DNA from: Pezizomycotina sp. ARF18
Taxonomy: Eukaryota; Ascomycota
Length of the DNA stretch: 64,000 nt
Direction of reading: 5' to 3'
Assembly: GCA_002224055.1 (NCBI GenBank)
Contig: AZLU01000006.1
Span: 268,166 to 332,165 of the forward strand
The notes under the pieces were generated by a model, which was not told the DNA's origin, ran no database searches, and worked only from the letters and a program-made list of their open reading frames with translations. The translations under genes and the position numbers were made by a program. Below, one piece after another: positions 1 through 11,483 of the stretch; position 1 is the stretch's first letter, and every line of letters begins with the position of its first letter.

Positions 1-347
1 CCGAACCCACTTCCTGTTCGGCTCGATACGGGCGGAAGGAACATCTCTCGACTGGTAGCTCGCAGCTTTTGTTATCTTTCCTTGATGCGTTCCTTCTTGG
101 GCTTTGCCCTCCTTGTACATGTTCAGCCGTTTGACCTTCTTTGCATCTCTGCATCAATTTGGACGTTAGAAACGAAACATTTTCGAAACAGCTACGCACA
201 AAGAAACTGTTTAATAACGAACGTCAGCGATGGAAAGAGATAAGAACACAAACCTGTAAGTTCTCGCCTTTAGTCTTGACATTTTGCATTCCATCAGAGG
301 TTTTCCCTCCGTATGCGCCGGTTGGCTTCTTTCTTGTGAGTCCCCAT
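1..347 (-). CDS. NOG2: NOG2-like GTPase, N-terminal part (runs off left edge)
   Basis: This is the N-terminus of the nucleolar/nuclear GTPase Nog2 (Nug2/Gnl2), which acts in late nuclear maturation and export of pre-60S ribosomal subunits. The start at 347 gives MGTHKKEANRRIR, then VKTKGEN, DAKKVKRLNMYKEGKAQ and SRDVPSARIEPNRKW, all in the order of the Nog2 N-terminal domain. An intron occupies 149-253 (donor GTTTGT, branch CTAAC, acceptor CAG) and falls between the ENFYR-like and DAKK segments. The GTPase domain lies outside the window. Several one-base frame changes are visible: after RRIR, at an A run near residue 17, at a T run just before the donor, and at the last visible Trp. Most sit in homopolymers, which suggests assembly error in an otherwise normal essential gene. 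It is transcribed divergently from the Cep57-like gene. Confidence 0.86.
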
Positions 348-1226
348 TGCGATCTGGAGTCGTAACCTGCTGATCTAGAAGGAAGGAAGAGAAGAGGAAG
401 ATATGAAAAGTTTTTCCTCTTTATAGCAGGGAATTTTATATGCCAAGAATTAAAAAAAGGTTGAGGTTAAATCGGAAAATTAAAATTAAATAAATTAAAA
501 ATAATTTTTTTTTCTTTTTGCGGCAGTTGACGGCGTGAACCGCACTAATCCCATTCGGTTATTATTTTATTTGTTTATTTTTTTCTTTGTGCTCTTTTAT
601 TTATTTATTCCCTTCTCTTTTCTTTTTTTAAATCAACCACCGTTTTAAAAGCGTCTCACGTATACAAATACTTACTTAAAACATCAACCATAAACAAACC
701 TTTCTGTATTAACGTACTCTTCTTCTTCTTCTTCTTCTTCTTCTTCATCTTCTTCTCTTCTCTTCTCATCATCATCATTAACCTATTCTCTCGTTTTCTT
801 TTGTCTCAAGAGATAAGCAATATATATTATAGGTTAGAGACCTCACGAGAGGAAGCAGTCTGTTGTCCTTTTTTTTTTTTGCTGAAGTTCCTCTACTTTT
901 CTTCTTTATTTCATAGACGAACGGTATCTTTGTTCTGTTTTTGTTCAAAAAAAAAAAAGGGTATGTACAGTGTATATATTTCACGAATTGGCTTTCCTTC
1001 TGTACACGCTATTCTGCTGTATCATCTATTGCACAGCTGACTTACAATCCATCATCATTTGAATTACAGACTGTATATTTAGGAAACTCCATCATTAGTC
1101 GTACTGCCGTTCTTATTGCTTTCATTGCATCCTTTTTCTTGAAATATATATTTCTTCACGAAACGGATTCGCCCTGTTTCAGTACCCTTCCCCCTTCTAA
1201 ACCATTCTACATCACATCCATTCACA
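348..1226. promoter_or_regulatory. Shared divergent promoter region, NOG2 / Cep57-like gene
   Basis: About 880 bases lie between two divergent starts. The stretch is AT-rich with poly-T and poly-A runs, a TTC/TCT microsatellite at about 717-770 and a CATCAT run beside it. The short open frames seen here are low-complexity and show no recognisable protein. No specific factor site can be assigned with confidence. Confidence 0.5.
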
Positions 1227-4200
1227 ATGGCCGCGCGTTTCGGCCTTCATCACGTCAACTACGCACAGTTCATCTCTCACGATTCTTCTGACGAGTCCAT
1301 CAACATTCCTGATCGGATGCGTCTACACCGCCAAATGGACCTGGAGCTGAACCATCCTTCTACGCAACCTCGACTGGCGCGACGAGGAAGACGACACAGT
1401 AGGATCATTTGACATCGAGACCGGCGCCGAGGCGATGTCGACGCGGCCACAGATTCCTTAATATGCTGCCGCAGGGGAGCCCTAGCGTTCTGGACAGGCA
1501 AGATCATCAACGGACACTTTGCTATTTCACCAATGAACGGGGTTCCTCTCTCGCAGAACTACGACGACGATAGCATCGAGATCGGACGCAATAACGTAAG
1601 CAGCTTCTTCAAGGCTTCAATCTACAACCCCAAGGGTTACGCCAAATCACCACTCGGCAACTCTCACCACCTCAGCAACGGATCTGGGGCAGCAGCTCGA
1701 CGAAATATCAGGGCAGCCTCGAAGCAAGCGCAGCCCGCGAAATCGTCACACCTGTTAACCAGAAGCCTCATGTTGGTTCTCAGTCACGTCAACCATTTCT
1801 ACTGACGCCGACGAGTCTACCATTGGTTCGAATAGATCGCCCCAAAGTGCATTGAACACTCGTTTCGTTGGCCAACCAAGCCAAACTCTCCAATCATCGG
1901 GTTTCCGAGTATCGCTCAACAAAAGAAGCTACTTGGTTGCTACAACAAGCAGCTCAGGATGCAAATATCTTCGCCAGCGGATGGAAGGCGTTCTGCACCG
2001 GCTGCCCTCTCTGAAGAACAGGGGACTGTGAGGAGGAACATTCCATCCGGGTTTAAGACTACTCAGCAGTTCCTCGGCGAGTTGGGGCTACCTGCCGACA
2101 CTAAGGGAAAGGGCAAGGAGATCCCCAGTAAATCACAACAGCAGCAGCAAGTAGAGCTTCCATGAATGCGAACGTATCGGTGTCTCGCACTCCCGTTTCG
2201 AAGCCACACGCACCGAACTCGACTGTCCAGAGCTTCCGCCTGCCAGATATGACTGGTATCTCGGAGCTGGTCTCAGTATGCCAACGAAAACTCCACTCAA
2301 ATCGACATTGCCGTCAATCCTGCTACGCACAAGCCGATAGAATCGCTTCCGTTGCCTCAGGATGAACGAGCAATCCTAATGGCACTTAACATGTTGCAAG
2401 AGAAGGTGCACGCTCTGGAATCACAAAAGGCAAAGGATGAGCAGCGCAATGCAGAGCTCGAAGAGGGACCTAGAACAGACCAGGCAGCTCTACAATATCG
2501 AAGCCCAGGGAAGGCGTGCCGCTGAGGCTGAACTCAATCAAAGGAAGAGATCAGATAGTGCTTGGCACCGATAACGATAGTGAAGAGAAGGCGGTTGGGC
2601 TGGAGACCGTGAAAAGCTTCAGACGAAAAAAGCAATTGAAAGAATTAGTACGTATTTCAGTTGTTTTTTTTTTTTTTTCGTTGCTCTTCAAGAGGATAAT
2701 ATGCTAACTGAAGACCTAGGATTGGAAAACAACATTAATTCCCAGCGCCAACTGATCGAGACGCTGCAGCAAAATCTCGAACTCAGCAGAAGAAGTCTCC
2801 GAAACATAACGATTGAACGAGATGACTCTGTTGCACGCCTAGCAGCTACTTTAACAGTACAGGAGGATCTACGAAAAGAGAATGACATGCTGAAAGCCGA
2901 AGTCGCCAGATTGCGCCATCTCCTGCAAAACATGATGCTGTCAACAATGAGGACCGGGACATTTACGAGGCTAAGATTGTTCGTTACAGAGAGAAAATCA
3001 GGCGTCTGAATGAAACCGCGAAGGATGCTACCAACATGGCAGAGAAGCAACGCGACTGCTCCGCGCATCTAGCTGCTTCTGGTGAAGGCCATGAACATGC
3101 CTCCGCGCTGCACCTGCCGCGAGTGCTCCACAGAAGCCTCGCAAGAGATCTATATCCAAGAAGCGACATAGCGACAGGCGAGGGAGGTAATCGAGCCCAA
3201 ACATACCAGCCAACCTGGTGCTCTGCTCAAGAAGTCGCGAAACGTCAACAAAAACAATCGACTAAGCCAGCCATAAAGTCTAACGAAAAGGCCCCTAAAC
3301 CGCAAGGATCCAAGCTACGAAGGAAGCGAATTATTCTTCAGGAAGTTTCCGAGACTGAAGATGAAGGTGATGAAACAATTCAGATCGCGCAAGATATCGC
3401 CGACCAATCCATCCCTCAACAACGAGACCACTTTTACGAGTTCGATAAGAGAACGAGGAACCCGCATCCGCAAACGTAAGCATGCAGTTACCTATCAACG
3501 CCAACGAGACTCTCGTAAGCATTGATCGACGACAACGAAGTTGCTCAGCTGCGTGCGCAGATTGAACAGGAGAGGGCAATGGCTGAAGAAGCTGCCGCCG
3601 CAGCTTCGGCACAGGCCTCGAAAGCAGCCCAGAAGAAGTCCAGCAAGTCTGCTGAACAAGCTCAGAAGGCAAAGGAAGCAGCGCAAAAGCAACAAGCTGC
3701 TAAGGGCCAGAAGCGTGTCTTCATCTTCTCTCCAGAGGACGGCGAGACCTCCGTCTCCGAGGTGCTGATTCTCAGGGAGAGGAGTCTGGATCTGATGTTG
3801 AAGAAGCTCCCCCGGCACCGCAAGTTTCCGACCACATCCAGGATGTCATCGACAACCTCGGTGTTCACGACGAGCTAAGGTGCACGGTCTGCCGCAGGAA
3901 AGCGAGGTCGAGTTCTGCCAGGTCAACGGCCACAGCGGGAACATTGTTCACCCTGCTGATCGTGAAGATTCTATCATCCCAGCCGAGGTTGTCCCAGTCT
4001 CTAAGAGGATGCCCGAACCTCAGCAAGACGAACAAGGCTGGATTGAGGAGCCTACCATGAGACCCAGCGTTCCGCCCAAGGCAGCACTCGAGAAGTCTTG
4101 CAGCAGCTGCAAGACGAGTTCAACCATCTTAGACTGTAAGTAACTACTCCATTTGCGTAAATTCTTGCTGAAAAGCATGATACTAACCAGAAATCTTCAG

Positions 4201-4470
4201 TGACTATAACACCGCTCAAGCCGAATTCCTCGCACTCGACCCATCTTTGGGCAGCGCAGAAGGAAGTCGCTTACGGTCAAGATGAACGGCATGGTCGAAG
4301 AACTTGACAGGAAGGCCGACCAGATCTACGCTCTTTACGACGTCGCGGAACTGACCCAAACAACAGCCAGCAAAGCGAAGACGCCAACCCCTTCGGAAAG
4401 GGTAAGGCGAGAGCTGTTGTCGTTGAAGTCTAGACAGTTATCAAAAATATTTTATTGTTGCTACGAGTAG
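1227..4470 (+). CDS. Cep57/Ppc89-like spindle pole body coiled-coil protein
   Basis: The C-terminal segment matches the Cep57 microtubule-binding domain: MRPSVPPKAALEK, a leucine-rich helix, then after an intron LALDPSLGS and ELDRKADQIYALYDV, which is the hallmark of that family. Just upstream is a CTVCRR cysteine pair (about 3885), also usual in the fungal members. The middle (about 2700-2950 and 3520-3720) is heptad-rich coiled coil; the N-terminal third is low-complexity Ser/Gln/Asn. Family knowledge places such proteins (S. pombe Ppc89, animal Cep57) at the spindle pole body or centrosome as scaffolds. Introns: a clear one at 4136-4200 (GTAAGT, CTAAC, CAG) and a likely one at about 2648-2720. 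The frame changes several times (near 1370, 1800, 2160, 3020, 3480, 3840, 4110 and 4285), more than introns can explain. The start at 1227 (MAARFGLHHVNYAQ) is the first Met of a frame that continues into the gene. The N-terminal exon structure is uncertain. Confidence 0.78.
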
Positions 4471-5656
4471 CATACGAGTACGACTTTTATTATATCTTCT
4501 TAGCGGATGACTATTGCGCACTATTAAAAGAACCCTTTTTTCATCTTTGGTTATTATTTCATTCTCCTTTCCGCCCTTCAAAATATCTTTTATTACTCAT
4601 TCGAAGCCTCGTCACGACTGCGACAAAAAATACCTTTTATTACTTTGTATTATTATTTGTGACACTACAGCTTACTCTACTCTAAACTGTTGTGTACTTC
4701 CACCTCTTCCTTTTTTTTACTTAACGTCAGAGTCATAGCGATCATGATATAGGCAGACGCAAAGACACGACTTGAATCACCTCACAATTTTATAAAACCT
4801 CCTTTTACTACTACTCATTACTACTACCTCAAAACCTTTAACCATTATTACTAAAAACTATTACTTCCGTTCATTTTTTTTTTTAGTTTTGTTTATTGTT
4901 TTTCGCAAGGCGTTTATTCACGAGGATGCTGCTTTTCCGAACTTTCTGTTGATTCTAATTATTCACTTCCTTTGTACTTATATATTTCCTTTTCTCACTG
5001 TCACACAGTTCGAATTTCTGCAAATGGTTTTTCGTTTTCTTGCCTTTTATAATTAATGTTGATTACTGGTATAAATAGTTTTTTGTTTATTACCACTAGT
5101 AAAAAGAAAGAATTACGATGATTTGATATCAAACGTATTTTCTCTTCGCTCTTAATGTATAGAGCTAGACGCCCAGGTGCTGCTTAAATCATGAACTCCG
5201 TAATTGTTAACTATCGATATATCTACGTTCGTATTTGTGATATTAGGGATCTCCAAGGTATTTACTCTTATTATTTTCAACTCATTCGTGGCCTATATCA
5301 TCCTCAGAAGTGCAATATGTTACATACATTTTATAAAAGACATTAGATCCAAGCAAGAAAAAAAGAGAAACATGACCAATATCCTGACCGAAACGAATGC
5401 TTCTCCCATCATACGAAAAACTGCGAGGCAGACTGAGCTGAAGTTTACAATACTCCGCTAAAACAAAAAAAGAGAGACGAAAAAGGAAGGGAAAATCCCC
5501 AAGCAAAAAGAAACGAGGCGTCTCGTCATAAATACCGTCCTAAGCAAAAGGTATTCTTTCGTGCATTATACACGTCTTTCATGTCAAATTTCGTTTCCAT
5601 TACCCCCCAAACAAAATATATATATATATATATATTACCCCAACAAAAACATCATA
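4471..5656. other. AT-rich spacer, no gene seen
   Basis: This is a convergent spacer between the Cep57-like gene and the bZIP gene. It is AT-rich with many T and A runs and a TA dinucleotide run at about 5618-5635. Short frames such as 5204-5461 are low-complexity and lack recognisable motifs. Both genes must have their 3' ends here. Confidence 0.6.
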
Positions 5657-7641
5657 TTAACGGTCCCCTCGCCTCCCTCCCGAATGCACCTTCATAGTCC
5701 CCTGAAGCTGCGGAAACGCCTCCATAAACTCCGGCCCGACGCTCCAATTATCAAATTCCTCAAATGCTGCGCAAACAGCGGTGCAGGATCAGTCGCCGTT
5801 ACCACTCGGCGACTCCATGACCGTATTCTGCACGTCGTACGCCAGTTGACACTTACCGTTTTTGTGTACGGCAGCGACCACTCGGGGTTCGGAAACTGGC
5901 TCGGGTTCGCGTGCATTACGTCCCGCGCCAGCGGGAAGGGTACATGGTCCATCCATATAGGTGGGCCGAGAACAGCGAGAGCGGGCGCGGCACAATGAAG
6001 TCGGGAGCGCAGAGTAGGTGTGTTTTGTGGGTATATCGCCCACTATGAACGGTGCAAAGAAATATTAGAGATGGAATGAATATTCCCTGATATCAAATGT
6101 AATCCTACGAAATATAGCCAAAGAATGAAAACAGTATACAAGAAACAACATACCCTCATCCACATGTACAAAACGTAGAAGATCGCCAGCCGCTCCGGCA
6201 GCGGAACGACCTTCTCATAAGTCGACAGCAGATCCGCCATGAGCGTCGATATCGGATGCGAAGCCCGCGGCGACTGCGGATATAACATGCGGGTAGCGTC
6301 AGGCGTGTCCGGCCCAGCCACCACGTCCAGCGTGTGCCGTGCGCAGCCTGCAAGCGGACTTGCTCTTCCATAAACTCGAAGTACAGCCTGTCCAACGGGC
6401 AAGTCGCCGGCAAGTGGCGGGGCACGACTTCCCAGTGCGCTTCCGCGATAATATGGAACCCTCGCGTTTTTTCTGGAACGGGACTGCTTATTACAGCGGA
6501 GACTTGGGGGGTGATATCGGGTAGTTTGACGCCTGGGATTGACGCCTTGTCAAGGAGACGCTGGAGGCTATAGGTGGAACAGTCAGCATGCGAACGAACA
6601 TTAACAAACAACAGCTACTCCTGATTATAAATGCAAGCCGTATGGTAGGTTCGTATCACGTTACCTTCGCTAGAGGGTGAAGACACACGTGAGATGGAGG
6701 AGGCATCTTTTGATCCTGTAAAACAAAACCGAGAGCTAGTCTCTCCGATAGTCCAGCATTCTCCGCGACCGGGCTGATGGTGTTATTTTGATGAGACCCG
6801 TGAGAACCGCTAGGGTTGCCGGTCGTTGTCACGTCCGATGAAACACTGTCATTCCGCGTAGCTGGTTCCGCGGGGAGTGATGCGAGCTCAATGAGACTAC
6901 ATATCTTCCGGTATAGGTACGGTGATAATTGGCCATGAGGTTCTCTGATGTCTGTTCCTTCTCGTAACGTAGATCTGAAATTAGTATCTTTGTAGCCAGA
7001 ATGGACGAAACTCTTAACGAAACTTGAATAGAAAACTTGAAATGATTGCCAGCTAATTTTAACTGAAGAATCGAAATTTGGGAAAGCTTAGAAAAGATGG
7101 TACAAATATACTATTTTATTTATATATATATATATTCAACAATCTTATTATGTAAATTCATAGGGCCGAGACACGCTATAACTCTACCGAGTTATAAAAG
7201 TATAATAGTATTATTATTATATATTTTTATACGATGAGAAACGCGTTATTCTGCGCAATTACCTACCATTCGCTGGCATCGCGGGTCCTGGGCCATAGCT
7301 TCGCGTAGCAGATTTTCAAGCGTACGAAGTATCGAGTTCTTCCGCCGCCGCAGGTCGCCATTCTCAGACTCAAGCTCTGTAACCTTCTCCTCGAGGGACT
7401 GTATGTGGGTTCGGGTCCTCAGCCGGATAGCCCGTTGGGCATCTCTGTCGTGAGCTCTCTTCCTGGCTAGCTGCTCGGAGGTAAGGTTCGATACGGCTCG
7501 GGATCTCCCACTGCTGGTGGATCGCTTTTTGCCCCCAGTTCCAGAGGTGTTCCCATCATCTCCATCCTGATCCTGCCCGCTCTGTGTGGCCAGCTGTTCG
7601 CTTGACGCATAATCACTACCGAGAGGAGACTCGGAGGACAT
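5657..7641 (-). CDS. bZIP transcription factor with DUF3425-type C-terminus
   Basis: The basic region KRAHDRDAQRAIRLRTRTHI is followed by a short leucine zipper (LEEKVTELESENGDLRRR), a DNA-binding type found in Pezizomycotina AP-1-like factors. The C-terminal domain has the order typical of DUF3425: a CPLDRLYFEFMEEQ block, HPISTLMADLL, VVPLPERLAIFYVLYMWMR, then across an intron RWAIYPT, the MDHVPFPLARDVM / NPSQFPNPEW block, and EFMEAFPQL near the end. The intron is 6043-6153. The Met at 7641 (MSSESPLGSDYA) is preferred to an in-frame Met at 7878, because the upstream extension is a phenylalanine-rich low-complexity tract that looks like leader. Stop TAA is at 5657. The linker (about 6640-7240) is poorly conserved and may hide a further intron. 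Frame changes occur in the DUF3425 region. Members regulate stress, development or secondary metabolism, but no target genes can be inferred here. Confidence 0.85.
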
Positions 7642-9651
7642 GAGTGCTCCCCTCTCTTCTCTATTTAAACATATAAAGCAAAAAAAGAAAAAGGAAGAAA
7701 AGATAGGCATAGAACGGCGAAAATAAGAAAAAAAAGGAACTGTATGCCTAAAAAAGAAAAGCAAACGCAACAACAACCCAAAAAGAAAAAAAAAAAACAC
7801 GGGAGCGCTCCGGCAAATGGGGAGAGAAGCAGAATCACACCTTACTTCTCGATCCCCGTCTCCCGGATTTTGGTTCAAGGGGAAGGGAAGAGAAAAAAAA
7901 GGCTTGGGGGCCTATTTTGCTTGCTGACAGGTTTTCCAGGCTTTGTCTTGGAGGTGCTTGGGTAACCTTGCGTTGTAAAGGTATGGATGGGCAGGGAAAT
8001 TACTTATCAAGAATAACGAAAAAGTGGGGCTAGGAGCTTGCAAGTGCCTGACTCGCGTAAATCACTAACCTAACCCTATGTCACCATGTAGGTATGTTTC
8101 TCGGATTTAACGTGCGATGTTATAGCTTAATTGCAAGTCTTCCGGTTGGAATACCGGTAATTTCGTTCTCGGCTCCTCCGCGTGGCTGCGCGAGCGAATC
8201 GGGAGCCTTCGCGAACGAATTATTCTGCAATTTTGAAGTGCTTTGTGAATTGATATCATCTGTAACGAAAGACTTGATCAGCGTACTGACTCAATGTTAA
8301 AAAGCGATAGAAAACGTTGGATACGCGTGCCTTTACGAGAAAAAACAAAAAAAGAAGAAAAGAAATAGAGGGAGGGAGAGCTTACAAAAGCTAAAAATTT
8401 CAGTCCGAGTTGTTTCTCCGCGATCCGGCGAAAACATTGTAAAAAGCCCTATACAACGACCCGGGATCCACTTCAACAAACATTATCCCCGCAAATAAGT
8501 GGGACCGTGCCTCAATTCTGGGAGTGTTCTCCATGCATGAGTGGCGGTCAATTGCTCTGGGGGTGTCTTGCTCTGGGGGCGTCCGTGGAGCTGCAACGTT
8601 CAATACCGTTCATTCGCTGAGTTGGCGTTCGTCTGCAATTGGCTTTCGAAAAATTTGGGTCAAGATGTACCCATGTGGTAGCACTCAAACGTTACGCCAT
8701 TGTAATAATTGAAGGTAACCTCATTGTAGATACTGGTATCTGCATGTAGGGCTTCGTATTAGGATATTAGAAATTTGGGGGGAAAGTGCGTCCGTGATAA
8801 CAAACGAGATTACTCGATACGTCCGGTCAATGATCAAGTTGAACACTGGTATACGTTCTTGTTCTGGAGGATAAAAAGAGAGGCCCCGAGCTGCGATGCA
8901 AAACAAGGTCCGTGAATGTAGGCAGGGAGAAAGAGAAGATAGATCAAGTAACGGACAGGTCTTTTGAATGTTACAATTTTTTTTTTTTTTTTATTTCATT
9001 GCGACGAAAATTGCCCTGCTTGAGTGTCCCGTATTATGTATACAGCTAAATTATATTAATTATTTTTATATTTCAACACCCGCCCTTGCCGAAACGAATT
9101 AAATAGCTAAACACTCGCTCGCACCTAAAATATATACATATATATATAATTACTTATATAATACAAAGAATGTGTCATGAAGAGTAGTATAGAAGGAATA
9201 GGCTAGTATATACTTAGTATTCTTGAGGCAGACACTCTTTTTTAGATTTCGCACTGCATGCAAGCAAAGCTTCGAGCCTCTGCTTCGCAGCGCGCTTTTT
9301 TATTAATAAAACGAAGAGTGTCCCTTCGAGGCTAGTGGTATTATTCGGCTATATTATTGTACATGCATATTCTTGTATAATTACGTATTACAATCGATAT
9401 ATTGCTTGCTTCAATTGTAATGGTAATAGAAATGAAACTTTGAACTAGTTAGTGTATGGTAAGAAGAGAAGTTGAAATATACAAAATTATTTACATCGAA
9501 AGGTATGAGAAAGCCTTTGAATACAGAAAAATCTAGAAAGAAAAGTATAAAGGAGCAAATGATTCCATCACACGAGTTGTATCTTAGAGTAGTAGTGGAG
9601 GGTATTTGCTTTTTTAAAATCGCTTTCTTTCTTTTACTTCTTTTATTTTTT
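7642..9651. other. 2 kb spacer, no gene seen
   Basis: Upstream of the bZIP gene the sequence has A-rich runs (about 7680-7800, the probable leader). The rest mixes AT-rich DNA with a slightly GC-richer patch at 8100-8700. Open frames of 60-70 codons on both strands (for example 8094-8300 +, 8400-8603 -) have no motifs, no coherent extension and overlap each other. No tRNA-like cloverleaf was recognised. Confidence 0.5.
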
Positions 9652-11483
9652 TTACATATTCATACTAACGAACGCCGTCCTAGGCTGCGTATAAGTATCC
9701 AGCGCCTGTTCTCCTAGACTACTGCTAGCCTCAGCGCCGACTTGTCTAAAAGGCGAGCCAGGCGTCACAGTAAACGTCTTGCTCGCGCAATTAACGCCTA
9801 TAATATCGCTCTCGAGCGCCGCGCTCACGCGTAGCGCCTTATCGACGTCCTGCGTGAAACACCGGCCACGAGGCCGTATGAAGAATTATTGACGCGGAAG
9901 ACGGCTTCGCTCTCGGACCCGAAGGAGCTGATCACTGCGACGGGACCGAGGTTTCGTAACGGTATAGATCGGCATCCGAGCGGTCGGTGGTGAAGATCGT
10001 TGGGGAGACTTGTGCGATATCCTGTTTAAGAAAAAAGTTTTTGTTAGAACAATAATAATACGGGAAATGACTTTATATTTATATTTAAAGCGGAGAAAAG
10101 GAATTGTCTGTCTGGAGGCGCGCCCTTACATCTTCAAGCTCCTCCACCTCGCTAAACGAAGGATGAATATCCCCAACGTTATCCTCCTCAAAATTTATCG
10201 ATATAACCTCCTATGCTGCGCTACGCTACCGTGTTCCGACGAGCTCCTGCTACTCCTCCTTTGGCTGGAGATATTCTCCTCTGAAGCCTTCGTATACGCC
10301 TCTACAAAAGCATCGTGTACAGTTTCCTGGACGTATATCCTCGCCGCCGAATAGCAAACTTGGCCGGGCTTCGCGACGAGCGTGCTCACGGCCCACTGCA
10401 CCGCATTTGATATATCCGCGTCTTGAAAGACTATGAGCGGTGTTTTACCACCCAAGTCTAACGAAACGCGCTTGGATTTGGTAGCGAGCCTCCGCACGTT
10501 TTTCCGGTGGCGGCGGAACCGGTAAATGATACGACGTTGACTTTTGAGTGTGCGGCGAGTAAAGCGCCGGTGTTCGCATCCCCCGTGAGGATCTGGAAGG
10601 TACCCGGAGGGAAACCAGCCTCTTTAATTAAATGTCCCAGCGCGAGGACTGTGAAAGGAGATTTCTCAGAAGGTTTTAATATGAAGTTTGCCTGAGACGA
10701 GTGCTGGTGCCGCTTTCGAAGCTAGTGCGACAAGTGACCATTCCACGATTTATACTATATATCAGGGCACGTCGTTAGTACTATTCGCAATGAAAGCAGT
10801 TATGAAAGTAGTGAAGGCACACTTACCCTGCCGTGACACCCAATGGTTCACTCCACGTAACTTTTAATAACCCATCGTCGGTAGATAAAGAATCCCCGGA
10901 TTTTCTCTCGCCGCATCTGCCATAGTCTAGTTGATAATTATAACGTTAGCGTCCTAATCACTCATATTTCGTGCTCTGAGGAGATCGACATATAGACACA
11001 CATTTCCATATCTCGGCAGCCGATCTAACTTCGGTAGCCGTTAACGCGGCAAACGCATCGCCAAGGCTAAGTCTCGATATCTCGACGATCTCATCGAGGT
11101 TCTCTTCCAGCAGCTCCGCAAACTTGCAGAGGACATACCGCCTTTGGTGCGCGGTGAATGTTTTCTTCCAGGGCCTTTAAATGCTGTCGGGCGTACTGGA
11201 CAGCCGCGTCGACGTCTTCCTTGCCAGCATTGCAAAGTGCACCGTAAATGATGGGGTCTCTGGTGGACTTGAAATGTCAAGGGTCTAGTAGATATATGTC
11301 AGCGAATCATCATAGAGATGCCTCTTAGAGACATATTATTGCAGATATCGCTTACAGTTATTACATCTACTTCGAAACGTACTAAATGATGAAATAGTTA
11401 GCTTTGAACATTATCTATAAGTTGAGTAGTCTTTGATTACATACCTCGTTGAAGAGAAATAGTTCGGTTGGTAGGGAATCCAT
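9652..11483 (-). CDS. Aldehyde dehydrogenase family protein, atypical signature motifs
   Basis: NAD(P)-dependent aldehyde dehydrogenase fold. In order on the minus strand: MDSLPTELFLFNE start (11483), an intron, the helix ending in SLGDAFAALTATEVRSA, the KPSEKSPFTVLALGHLIKEA cofactor-binding segment, VSFTGSAATGK, SLDLGGKTPLIVFQDADI, KPGQVCYSAARIYVQ with the catalytic Cys, then LGPVAVIS, SYGLVAGVFTQDV and the tail to TAA at 9652. Oddities: the general-base motif normally reads ELGGK but is DLGGK here; the residue after the catalytic Cys is Tyr; and the usual PFGGxKxSG block near the end is replaced by SPFRQVGAEASSSLGEQAL. Introns are likely at about 11284-11446 and 10018-10114, with others probable. 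Several frame changes occur. The family oxidises aldehydes to acids; the substrate cannot be told. Altered motifs leave open reduced or changed activity. Confidence 0.85.

Noticed and set aside
5657-11483. bZIP factor and aldehyde dehydrogenase as a metabolite gene cluster
   Set aside because: They are 2 kb apart with no backbone enzyme, transporter or tailoring genes nearby; the rest of the neighbourhood is housekeeping.
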